This document shows positions 55,016 to 62,406 of a stretch of 64,000 nucleotides of DNA, in pieces. Below the pieces are notes generated by a model, which was given only the letters and a program-made list of their open reading frames with translations, ran no database searches and was not told the DNA's origin. Source of the DNA: Alloactinosynnema sp. L-07 (GTDB lineage: Bacteria; Actinomycetota; Actinomycetes; Mycobacteriales; Pseudonocardiaceae); contig NZ_LN850107.1 of assembly GCF_900070365.1 (NCBI RefSeq), positions 4,030,001 to 4,094,000 of the forward strand, written 5' to 3'. How positions within the stretch are numbered: the first letter of the stretch is position 1; each line of letters begins with the position of its first letter. The position numbers and the translations under genes were made by a program.

Positions 55016-55786
55016 CTAGCGTTTTGCTACCGGGTTGGTTAGTTCGCCTAGGCCGTCGATCTTTACCGTTACCGACTGACCGTCCACGATTGGGCCGACG
55101 CCCGCCGGAGTCCCAGTCAGGATCACATCTCCCGGCAACAGGGTCATCACCCGCGAGATCCACTCCACCAAGGCGGGGACGTCATGGATCATCTTCGACG
55201 TTCGACCGTCCTGCTTGAGTTCTCCGTCCACACTGGTCTGAATCCCCAGGTCCGACGGATCCACCGCGGTCTCGATCCACGGGCCGAGTGGGCAGAACGT
55301 GTCATGTCCCTTCGCCCTGGTGAATTGGCCGTCGGCCTTCTGCTGGTCGCGGGCCGTGACGTCGTTGGCGATCGTGTAGCCGAGGATGACGTCCTTGGCC
55401 TTGGCCGCGGGGACGTCTCGGCACGGCATGCCGATCACCGCGGCGAGTTCGCCCTCGAAGTCGACCCGGGTCGAGTCGCGGGGGAGTTTGATGGCGGCTC
55501 CCGGGCCGATGACCGTGGTGGACGGCTTCATGAAGATCACCGGGTTGGCTGGGGCCTCGCCGCCCATCTCGGCGGCATGGTCGGCGTAGTTCTTGCCGAC
55601 GCAGATGATCTTCGTGGGGAGGATCGGGGCGAGGACCCTGGTGTCGGCCAGGGGCCAGCGGCGGCCGGTGAACGTGGGGGCGCCGAACGGGTGTTCGGCG
55701 ATCTCCGCGGCGACCAGGTCTGGGCCGTCGCCCTCGACGGCGACGAAGGCGACGCCTTCGGGGTGGGCAATTCGAGCGATTCGCAC
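55016..55786 (-). CDS. Fumarylacetoacetate hydrolase family protein
   Basis: A 256-residue FAH-fold enzyme. Core motifs: IICVGKNYADHAAEMG, NPVIFMKPSTTV, the metal ligands in DFEGELAAVIG, YTIANDVTARDQQ, and LLPGDVILTGTPAGVG. Members hydrolyse, isomerise or decarboxylate beta-keto acids such as acylpyruvates and hydroxyhepta-dienedioates. GTG start. Together with the following small lipoprotein and cimA it lies on the minus strand, but gaps are short and an operon is possible. Confidence 0.92.
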   Translation of the reverse strand: MRIARIAHPEGVAFVAVEGDGPDLVAAEIAEHPFGAPTFTGRRWPLADTRVLAPILPTKIICVGKNYADHAAEMGGEAPANPVIFMKPSTTVIGPGAAIKLPRDSTRVDFEGELAAVIGMPCRDVPAAKAKDVILGYTIANDVTARDQQKADGQFTRAKGHDTFCPLGPWIETAVDPSDLGIQTSVDGELKQDGRTSKMIHDVPALVEWISRVMTLLPGDVILTGTPAGVGPIVDGQSVTVKIDGLGELTNPVAKR

Positions 55787-55800
55787 CCCGTCACCCTATG

Positions 55801-55965
55801 TCAGCGCTCGATCGGCCTCAGACTCTGCTTGGCCAAGAGGTACTCGGGGACCAGTTTGTCGAAGTCGGCGCCCGGTGGCGGCGCGGCCTGCCCGCCGGTC
55901 GATCCCGACCCGGCACAGCCCGCCACCGTCACCAGCACGATCCCGGCGATCAAGCCCGTCCGCAG
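55801..55965 (-). CDS. Small putative lipoprotein (about 50-54 aa)
   Basis: A short frame with a lipoprotein signal: RTGLIAGIVLVTVAGC, with lipobox VAGC and Cys near residue 17, followed by a Gly/Ser/Pro-rich linker and the end LVPEYLLAKQSLRPIER. A GGAGG lies 7 bases before an in-frame CTG at 55965; the nearest normal start is TTG at 55953. The start is therefore unsure. It lies between the cimA stop and the FAH-type gene. No homologue recognised. Confidence 0.45.
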   Translation of the reverse strand: MRTGLIAGIVLVTVAGCAGSGSTGGQAAPPPGADFDKLVPEYLLAKQSLRPIER

Positions 55966-55995
55966 TACAAGGCCTCCATAACCACCCGACAGGGG

Positions 55996-57651
55996 CTACG
56001 GTCGCAGGCCTCCGGCAGGCACGCCGGACCGAACCCGCATGGCCTTGTGCGCGAGCGCGTCGCAGAGTGCCAGCCAGCTGGCCTCGACGATGTTGCCGTG
56101 CACGCCGACCGTGGTCCATTCGAGGTCGTGGTCCGTGGACTGCACCAACACCCTGGTGACGGCGTCGGTGCCGTGTTCGGTCGCCCGCGGCCCGCCGCCG
56201 CCGGTCAGGATGCGGACCTTGTAGTCGGTCAGCTCGACCTCGTCGAGCCACGGGAGGTACGGCAGCAGCGCCTTGCGCAGGGCCGCGTCCAGGGCGTGCA
56301 CCGGGCCGTTGCCCTCGGCGGTGGCGATGACCCTGCGGCCCGCCACGTGCACCTTCACCGTCGCCTCCGAGACCACCTCGCCGTCGATGCGGTGGTCGAG
56401 GATGACCCGGTAGGACTCCAGTTCGAACGGCGCCCGGATGTCGCCGCCGACCTCGTCGCGCAGCAGCAGTTCCAGCGAGGCGTCGGCCGCCTCGAACGAC
56501 CAGCCGCGCGCCTCCAAATCCTTGACCTTGCGCAGCGCGCTGTTGAGCGCGTCGGGCTCGGCGGCCAGGTCAATCCCGAGCTCATGTCCCTTGAGCTCCA
56601 GACTGGCCCGGCCTGCCATCTCGGTGACCAGCACCCGCATGTCGTTGCCGACACGTTCCGGATCGATGTGGTTGTACAGCTCCGGATCGACTTTGATCGC
56701 GCTCGCGTGCAGTCCCGCCTTGTGGGCGAAAGCCGACGTCCCGACATATGCCTGGTGGGTGTTCGGGGCGATGTTCGCGATCTCGGCAAGGGCATGGGAG
56801 ACCCGGGTGAGCTCGGGGACGGCATCGGTGGGTAGCACCGCCATCCCGAGCTTGGTCACGAGATTGCCGATCACGGCGAACAGGTCGGCGTTGCCTGCCC
56901 GCTCCCCGTAACCGTTCGCGGTGCACTGGACATGGCTCGCGCCCGCCTGTACCGCCGCGAGACTGTTGGCCACCGCGCAGGAAGTGTCGTCCTGGCAGTG
57001 GATGCCGACCCGGAAGCCGGTCCGGTCGATGACCTCGCGCACCGTCTCGGCCAGGCCGAGCGGCAGCTGTCCGCCGTTCGTGTCGCACAGCACGGCGACG
57101 TCCGCGCCCGCCTCCATGCCCGCGCCGATGACCCGCAGCGCGCAATCAGGGTCGTAGGCGAAGCCGTCGAAGAAGTGCTCCGCGTCAAGGAAGACCCGCC
57201 TGCCCTCGCCGACCAAGAACGCGACGGTGTCGCGGACCATCTCCGCCGCCTCGGTTACATCGGTCCGCAGCGCCAACTCGACGTGCCGCCGGTCGGACTT
57301 GGCGACCAAGGTGATGACCGGCGCCTGGGACTCCAGCAGCGCCCGGACCTGCGGATCCCGGTCGGCCCGCGCACCCGCGCGCCGGGTCGACCCGAAGGCA
57401 ACCAGTGCGGCGTGCTTGAGGTCGAGTTCACCGGCCGCGGCGCGGGCGAAGAACTCGGTGTCCTTGGGCATCGCGCCAGGCCAGCCGCCCTCGATGAACC
57501 CCACGCCGAGCCCGTCGAGCAGCCGGGCGACCGCGAGCTTGTCGGCCACCGAGTAGGAAATGCCTTCCCGCTGGGCACCGTCACGCAGCGTCGTGTCATA
57601 GACGTGGAAGGTGTCGCCGAGCGGCGTTCCGGCGGGCGTCGTGCGGGTCAC
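55996..57651 (-). CDS. cimA: (R)-citramalate synthase
   Basis: A 551-residue LeuA-family enzyme. The TIM barrel starts VYDTTLRDGAQREGISYSV and carries FIEGGWPGAMPKD, metal-binding HCQDDTSCAVANS and QCTANGYGERAGNADLF. A C-terminal LeuA-type allosteric domain follows (DYKVRILTGGGGPRATE). The GGWPGAMPKD segment is typical of CimA and not of isopropylmalate synthase. It condenses pyruvate and acetyl-CoA to citramalate, entering isoleucine synthesis without threonine. GTG start. An attenuator with an Ile-rich leader peptide precedes it. Confidence 0.93.
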   Translation of the reverse strand: MTRTTPAGTPLGDTFHVYDTTLRDGAQREGISYSVADKLAVARLLDGLGVGFIEGGWPGAMPKDTEFFARAAAGELDLKHAALVAFGSTRRAGARADRDPQVRALLESQAPVITLVAKSDRRHVELALRTDVTEAAEMVRDTVAFLVGEGRRVFLDAEHFFDGFAYDPDCALRVIGAGMEAGADVAVLCDTNGGQLPLGLAETVREVIDRTGFRVGIHCQDDTSCAVANSLAAVQAGASHVQCTANGYGERAGNADLFAVIGNLVTKLGMAVLPTDAVPELTRVSHALAEIANIAPNTHQAYVGTSAFAHKAGLHASAIKVDPELYNHIDPERVGNDMRVLVTEMAGRASLELKGHELGIDLAAEPDALNSALRKVKDLEARGWSFEAADASLELLLRDEVGGDIRAPFELESYRVILDHRIDGEVVSEATVKVHVAGRRVIATAEGNGPVHALDAALRKALLPYLPWLDEVELTDYKVRILTGGGGPRATEHGTDAVTRVLVQSTDHDLEWTTVGVHGNIVEASWLALCDALAHKAMRVRSGVPAGGLRP

Positions 57652-57676
57652 GAGTGCTCCTGGGATCGGTGTCGGG

Positions 57677-57713
57677 AAAACAAAAAGACCCCCCGCTTGG
57701 ATGCGAGAGGTCT
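57677..57713 (-). terminator. Attenuator terminator in the cimA leader
   Basis: On the minus strand AGACCTCTCGC (57713-57703) pairs with GCGGGGGGTCT (57696-57686) across loop ATCCAA, and is followed by TTTTTGTTTT. It is a strong rho-independent terminator lying 26 bases upstream of the cimA start. It directly follows a second, perfect 11-base hairpin (57714-57724 with 57736-57746). Confidence 0.85.
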
Positions 57714-57733
57714 GCGCGCTGGGTGGGAAACGC

Positions 57734-57778
57734 TTACCCAGCGCGCTCTTCGATAATGATCACAACGAAGGCGGTCAC
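57734..57778 (-). CDS. Isoleucine leader peptide of the cimA attenuator
   Basis: A 14-codon frame from GTG at 57778 reads (M)TAFVVIIIEERAG and then TAA. It has three consecutive Ile codons (ATC ATT ATC) after two Val codons. A shorter start at the GTG at 57763 would give MIIIEERAG. There is no SD; the start codon lies about 6 bases after a -10-like element, so a leaderless leader peptide is likely. The end of the frame forms the 5' arm of the pause hairpin, as in classical attenuation. Confidence 0.7.
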   Translation of the reverse strand: MTAFVVIIIEERAG

Positions 57779-57784
57779 ACAGCG

Positions 57785-57814
57785 ATGGTGCCACAGTGGA
57801 CTCGGCCGTACCAA
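57785..57814 (-). promoter_or_regulatory. Candidate cimA leader promoter
   Basis: On the minus strand TTGGTA (57814-57809) and CACCAT (57790-57785) are 18 bases apart. The -10 match is weak. Transcription would start about at the leader peptide GTG, 57778. Confidence 0.45.
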
Positions 57815-57864
57815 CTCACGGACCCAGATTCCCATCTCCTGGGACCGTGAGTCGGCGGCCGCGA

Positions 57865-58608
57865 TCACCGGACGGCGACCATCACGTGGTCGTCACCGAA
57901 CTGCCACACCGGCCCGGCGGCCGAGAAGCCCGCCCCGGTCAGCAGGTCGGCGTACTGGCCGACGGTGAGGTCGCTGGACGAGTCGTGCGAGATCGCCACG
58001 GCCGAGTGCTCGCGGGCCAGATCGTCGCCGACGTCGGCGAGCACCGCGTCCCACCATGACCGCCAGTCCTCGTTGTCGACCACACCCGCACGGTCGGTGC
58101 GCGCCTCACGCACGACCTTGGCGTACTGCTGCAGCGGCTCGGTCAGCACCATGTGGTCGGCGTTGACCAGCACGCCGCCGGGCCGCAGCCTGCTCGCCGC
58201 GGTGGCGAACACCTTGGCCAGGTCGTCGGGGGCCAGCCAGTGCAGTGCCGTGCTGGACACGACGGCGTCCCACGGACCGTCGAGCGCGACGGCCGCGTCC
58301 CAGCCGGGCTCATTGAGGTGCGCCCGGACGAACCGGATGTCGGCGCGGGCGGCCGAGGCGGCCAGGTCGAGCAGCAGCGGGTCGGCGTCGACCCCGACGA
58401 TCTCGGCGTGCGGCAGCGCGCCCGCGAGCCGCTCGCCCAGCGAGCCGGGACCGCAGCCGATGTCGACGATCTTCGGCTTGGCGACACCGTCGGTGGCGGC
58501 TTTGACCACGTCGACGACGACGCGGAAGCGCTCCTCGCGGTCGGGGATGTAGCGCTCCTGCTGAGTGTCCCAGCGGTCCAGCCACTTGCGTGCGGTTATG
58601 GTGTCCAC
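57865..58608 (-). CDS. Class I SAM-dependent methyltransferase
   Basis: A 247-residue methyltransferase. Motif I is IVDIGCGPGSLGERLAG (near residues 47-63), the acidic residue after strand 2 is in IVGVDADP, and motif IV is WDAVVSSTALHWL, similar to trans-aconitate methyltransferase-type enzymes. RPGGVLVNADHM is also typical. GTG start. Divergent from the CGNR-type regulator with 71 bases between and a dyad in that gap. Substrate unknown. Confidence 0.88.
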   Translation of the reverse strand: MDTITARKWLDRWDTQQERYIPDREERFRVVVDVVKAATDGVAKPKIVDIGCGPGSLGERLAGALPHAEIVGVDADPLLLDLAASAARADIRFVRAHLNEPGWDAAVALDGPWDAVVSSTALHWLAPDDLAKVFATAASRLRPGGVLVNADHMVLTEPLQQYAKVVREARTDRAGVVDNEDWRSWWDAVLADVGDDLAREHSAVAISHDSSSDLTVGQYADLLTGAGFSAAGPVWQFGDDHVMVAVR

Positions 58609-58622
58609 AAGCCCTCCCGGTT

Positions 58623-58646
58623 ACTGTCAATACTTCAAACGACAGT
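58623..58646. promoter_or_regulatory. Dyad between methyltransferase and CGNR-type gene
   Basis: ACTGTC (58623-58628) and GACAGT (58641-58646) are perfect inverted repeats with a 12-base centre. The site lies 15 bases upstream of the methyltransferase start and 34 bases before the regulator start. It may bind the CGNR-type protein. Confidence 0.4.
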
Positions 58647-58679
58647 GACGACACTAGAGACAAGGACGTAACTGGTCAA

Positions 58680-59255
58680 GTGGACTTCGACAGTCACTCC
58701 TCGATCGTCGTGGAATCCGCGCTGGCGCTGGCCAACGAGGTGACGTCCGGTCATCTGCGCGGCAAGCCCTACGTCGCCCCCACCGGCTCCGCGTTGACCA
58801 GCGCGCTGGCGCGGATGTTCGCCGCGCGGAATTCGACCTGGGGGCCGCCGCCGAGTGATGGCGCGGCCGCCCGGCTCGGCGCGTGGGGGGTGCGGCTGCA
58901 TGGGGTGATCGCCGCCGTCGACGGGGGTGAAGTGGACAGCGCGTGCGAGGAGATCAACCGGATCACCGCCGAGACCGGCGCGACGCCGGTGCTCAGCAGG
59001 CATGACGGTGAGGCCTGGCATCTGCACTTCCACGCGCTGGACGCGTCGTGGGAGGTGAGCTGGGCGGCGTCGATGGCGACCGGGCTCGCGATCGTACTCG
59101 GGAACCCGGCGATCGACCGACTGGGCATCTGCACCGCGCCCGCGTGCGACCGCGCCTACCTGGACACCTCGAAGAACGGGACGCGGCGGTTCTGTTCCAC
59201 GGCCTGCCAGAACCGGGTCAAGACCGCGGCGTTCCGGGCGCGAAAGTCTGGCTAA
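58680..59255 (+). CDS. CGNR zinc-finger / ABATE domain protein
   Basis: A 191-residue putative regulator. The N-terminal ABATE-like domain (ALALANEVTSGHLRG) is followed by a C-terminal treble-clef zinc finger: CTAPACDRAYLDTSKNG, then RRFCSTACQNRVKTAAFRAR. The usual CGNR signature reads CQNR here. Members are likely stress or metabolite-responsive DNA-binding proteins. The GTG at 58680 is the first in-frame start that fits. It probably controls the divergent methyltransferase gene (inference). Confidence 0.82.
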   Translation: MDFDSHSSIVVESALALANEVTSGHLRGKPYVAPTGSALTSALARMFAARNSTWGPPPSDGAAARLGAWGVRLHGVIAAVDGGEVDSACEEINRITAETGATPVLSRHDGEAWHLHFHALDASWEVSWAASMATGLAIVLGNPAIDRLGICTAPACDRAYLDTSKNGTRRFCSTACQNRVKTAAFRARKSG

Positions 59256-59264
59256 CCAAGCCGA

Positions 59265-59293
59265 AAGGCCGCCCCCTTGTCGGGGACGGCCTT
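59265..59293. terminator. Bidirectional terminator between CGNR-type gene and leuB
   Basis: AAGGCCG (59265-59271) pairs with CGGCCTT (59287-59293), extended by CCCC/GGGG with one mismatch. It lies between the convergent stops at 59255 and 59308. Confidence 0.65.
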
Positions 59294-59307
59294 GTCGGAT
59301 CACGAAA

Positions 59308-60354
59308 CTAGGACTGCTGGACCGCTCGGACGTTCGAGGAGACGAGCGCCGCCAGGCGGTCGCCGATGGCGAAGGTGCCACCGGGTGACGCGTGGTCGCG
59401 GGTGGCCAGGTCGAACGCCACCGACGCCTCGATGCGGCGGGCCGCCTCGACCTCGCCGAGGTGGTCGAGCAGCAGCGCCACCGACAGCACCGCGGCCGTC
59501 GGGTCGGCGATGCCCTGCCCGGCGATGTCCGGCGCGCTGCCGTGCACCGGCTCGAACATGCTCGGGTTGCGCTTGGTGATGTCGAGGTTGCCGCTGGCCG
59601 CCAGGCCGATGCCACCGGTCACCGCCGCCGCCAGGTCGGTGAGGATGTCGCCGAACAGGTTGTCGGTGACGATCACGTCGAAGCGGGTCGGGTCGGTCAC
59701 CATGTGGATCGTGGTGGCGTCCACGTGCTGGTAGGCGACCGTCACGTCCGGGTGCTGCAGCGAGACCTCCTCGACAACGCGCGACCACAACGAGCCCGCG
59801 TGGGTGAGGACGTTGGTCTTGTGCACCAGCGTGAGGTGCTTGCGCGGCCGCGCCGCCGCCCGGCCGAACGCGTCGCGCACGACCCGCTCGACACCGAACG
59901 AGGTGTTGACGCTGACCTCGGTCGCGATCTCGTGCGGAGTGTCCTTTCGCAACAGACCGCCGTTGCCCGCGTACAGGCCCTCGGTGCCTTCCCGCACGAC
60001 GATCATGTCGATCTCGCCCGGGTCGACGATCGGGCTCTTCACACCGGGGTAGAGCCGCGCGGGGCGCAGGTTCACGTGGTGGTCGAGTTCGAACCGCAGA
60101 CGCAGCAGCAGGCCGCGCTCCAGGATTCCGCTGGGCACCGAAGGGTCGCCGACGGCGCCGAGCAGGATCGCGTCGTGCCCGCGCAGCTCGCCGAGCACCG
60201 ACTCCGGCAGCAGCTCCCCCGTCGAGTGCCAGCGCGACGCGCCGAGGTCGTAGCGGGTGATCTCCGCGGTCGGAACGACCTCGCCAAGCACCTTGAGTGC
60301 CTCAGCGATGACTTCCGGCCCGATCCCGTCACCTGGGATCACCGCGAGCCGCAT
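59308..60354 (-). CDS. leuB: 3-isopropylmalate dehydrogenase
   Basis: A 348-residue enzyme starting [15 protein letters not shown]. Motifs: [20 protein letters not shown] with substrate Arg residues, [41 protein letters not shown] and the NAD-binding [14 protein letters not shown]. It oxidises 3-isopropylmalate in leucine synthesis and, in citramalate-using organisms, can also act on methylmalate. The ATG at 60354 follows GGGAGG. Upstream (60355-60644) lies a 290-base gap with one long perfect hairpin and no gene. Confidence 0.96.
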   Translation of the reverse strand: MRLAVIPGDGIGPEVIAEALKVLGEVVPTAEITRYDLGASRWHSTGELLPESVLGELRGHDAILLGAVGDPSVPSGILERGLLLRLRFELDHHVNLRPARLYPGVKSPIVDPGEIDMIVVREGTEGLYAGNGGLLRKDTPHEIATEVSVNTSFGVERVVRDAFGRAAARPRKHLTLVHKTNVLTHAGSLWSRVVEEVSLQHPDVTVAYQHVDATTIHMVTDPTRFDVIVTDNLFGDILTDLAAAVTGGIGLAASGNLDITKRNPSMFEPVHGSAPDIAGQGIADPTAAVLSVALLLDHLGEVEAARRIEASVAFDLATRDHASPGGTFAIGDRLAALVSSNVRAVQQS

Positions 60355-60495
60355 GCACACACCTCCCGGAGTATCGGCCCGAACTGACAGGGCCTCGTAG
60401 ACGAACGAAAGGCTACCGGCAATAGGCCCGATTGCCGCACCTCGCCACCCCACTGGGTGGTTGCGAGGGCAGGAATTTGCCCTCCAGCTACACCA

Positions 60496-60538
60496 ACGGT
60501 GCCCGGAACGGCCTAACACCAACCGTTCCGGGCACCGT
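60496..60538 (-). terminator. 16-bp perfect hairpin between serA and leuB
   Basis: ACGGTGCCCGGAACGG (60496-60511) and its exact reverse complement (60523-60538) enclose 11 bases. It lies 107 bases past the serA stop and 142 bases before leuB on the same strand. Likely the serA terminator, although no U tract follows. Confidence 0.65.
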
Positions 60539-60644
60539 GGATGGGTAGATCGGACTTCTCAGCCAGTGGACATGGAGATCATGTTTCCCACACTCCGGGT
60601 CAGCCGTTTCGATCCTCGCGACCCGATCGGGCCGCGCTGGTCGG

Positions 60645-62243
60645 TCAGCTAAAATCGATTGAGCGGACGATCTTGGCGCCGATGGCCTTGCCGATGGACT
60701 CCAGCACCGACGGGTCGACCGACCGGCCCACGCGCAGGAGCATGACCGCGTCGGCGCCGTCGGTGGTCTGGCTGATCTGCGCGGCTTCGATGTTGATGCC
60801 CACCTCGCCCAGCAGGGTGCCGACGGTGCCCATCACGCCGGGGCGGTCCGAGTACTCCAGGAACACCACGTCGCCCTCGGCGCGCAGGTCGAAGTGCCTG
60901 CCGTTGACCTCGACGAGCTTCTCCACCTGCGCCAGGCCCGAGAGCGTGCCGCTGACGGTGTGGGCGGTGCCGTCGGGGTAGACCGCGCGCAGCGTGACCA
61001 GGCTGCGGTGGTTCTGGCTCTCGGACTCTTTGGCCAGGTCGATGGTGACCCCGAGGTCCTCGGCCAGCCGCGGCGCGTTCACAAAGGTGACCTGGTCCTC
61101 GACGATGGCGGAGAACACCCCACGCAGCGCGGCCAGGGGCAGGATCGAGACGTCCTCAGTGGACAGTTCGCCGCGCACGACGACGCTGACCGAGCTGGGC
61201 GCCTTCGGGCTCAGCGCGGAGAGCACGGTGCCGAGCTTCTGCGTCAGCGGCAGGTACGGGCGCACCTCTTCGCCGACCACGCCACCGGCGGCGACGTTGA
61301 CCGCGTCGGGCACGAACTCCCCGCGCAGGGCCAGCAGCACCGATCGGGCCACGTCGGTGCCCGCGCGGTCCTGCGCCTCGCTGGTGGAGGCGCCGAGGTG
61401 GGGCGTCACCACGATGCCGGGCACGCCGAACAGCGGGCTCTCGGTGGTCGGCTCCGTGCTGAACACGTCGACCCCGGCGCCGCCGACCTGACCGCTCGTG
61501 ACCGCATCGGCCAGCGCCTGCTCGTCGATCAGACCGCCGCGGGCGGCGTTGATGATGATGACGCCCTTCTTGGTCCTGGCCAGCGCGGCTGCGTTCAGCA
61601 GACCCTTGGTCTCCGGCGTCTTGGGCAGGTGGACGGAGATGACGTCGGCGCGGCTGAGCAGGTCGTCCAGCGTCGTCAGCTCGATACCGAGCTGCGCGGC
61701 GCGCGCGGGCGAGGCGTACGGGTCGTAGGCGATGAGCGTCGTACCGAAGGCGGCGAGCCGCTGGGCGAACAGCTGCCCGATCTTGCCGAGGCCGACGACC
61801 CCGACGACCTTGCCGTTGAGCTCGACGCCGGAGAACTTGCTCCGCTTCCACTCACCCTGCTGCAGGGTGGCGTGCGCGTCGGGCACCTGGCGGGCCACCG
61901 CGAGCAGCAGCGCGACGGCGTGCTCGGCGGCGGAGACGATGTTGGACGTGGGCGCGTTGACGACCAGGACACCCCGGTCGGTCGCGGCCGGGACCTCGAC
62001 GTTGTCAAGGCCGACACCCGCGCGGGCGACCACCTTGAGCTTGTCACTGGCCTTGAGCACCTCGGCGTCGACCTGCGTGGCGGAACGGACGAGGAGCGCG
62101 TCGGCGTCGGCGACCGCGGCCAGCAGAGCGGGCCGGTCGGTGCCGTCGACGTGGCGGACCTCGATCTCGTCACCGAACACGTCCAGCACGGACGGCGCGA
62201 GCTTCTCGGCGATGAGGACGACGGGACGGGACGAAATGGTCAC
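60645..62243 (-). CDS. serA: D-3-phosphoglycerate dehydrogenase
   Basis: A 532-residue SerA of the long (type 1) form. The NAD motif is VGLGKIGQLFAQRL, the catalytic Arg is in INAARGGLID, and the Glu/His pair in VTPHLGASTSEAQD. An intervening domain (about 320-450) and a C-terminal ACT domain (EYSDRPGVMGTVGTLLGEVG) follow, as in Mycobacterium. Serine feedback via the ACT domain is expected. GTG start. The -10-like TAGACT is visible on the minus strand at 62318-62313. Confidence 0.97.
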   Translation of the reverse strand: MTISSRPVVLIAEKLAPSVLDVFGDEIEVRHVDGTDRPALLAAVADADALLVRSATQVDAEVLKASDKLKVVARAGVGLDNVEVPAATDRGVLVVNAPTSNIVSAAEHAVALLLAVARQVPDAHATLQQGEWKRSKFSGVELNGKVVGVVGLGKIGQLFAQRLAAFGTTLIAYDPYASPARAAQLGIELTTLDDLLSRADVISVHLPKTPETKGLLNAAALARTKKGVIIINAARGGLIDEQALADAVTSGQVGGAGVDVFSTEPTTESPLFGVPGIVVTPHLGASTSEAQDRAGTDVARSVLLALRGEFVPDAVNVAAGGVVGEEVRPYLPLTQKLGTVLSALSPKAPSSVSVVVRGELSTEDVSILPLAALRGVFSAIVEDQVTFVNAPRLAEDLGVTIDLAKESESQNHRSLVTLRAVYPDGTAHTVSGTLSGLAQVEKLVEVNGRHFDLRAEGDVVFLEYSDRPGVMGTVGTLLGEVGINIEAAQISQTTDGADAVMLLRVGRSVDPSVLESIGKAIGAKIVRSIDFS

Positions 62244-62280
62244 GCTGCGACTCCAAGGTCAGGAGGCTGGGCCGGAGGAC

Positions 62281-62298
62281 GGTTACCGCGCTGTAACC
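62281..62298. promoter_or_regulatory. Dyad in the serA leader
   Basis: GGTTAC (62281-62286) and GTAACC (62293-62298) are perfect inverted repeats with a 6-base centre, about 40 bases upstream of the serA start and just downstream of a TAGACT -10-like element. It may be an operator or a small RNA hairpin. Confidence 0.35.
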
Positions 62299-62406
62299 AG
62301 ACGACGGCGAGTCTATGACGTGGACTGAACCGTTACACCAGTAGGTGGGATAACTGACATGGCACCGACCGGCCATCCCCGCTCGTCGCCGCGATCTTGT
62401 CGATCG

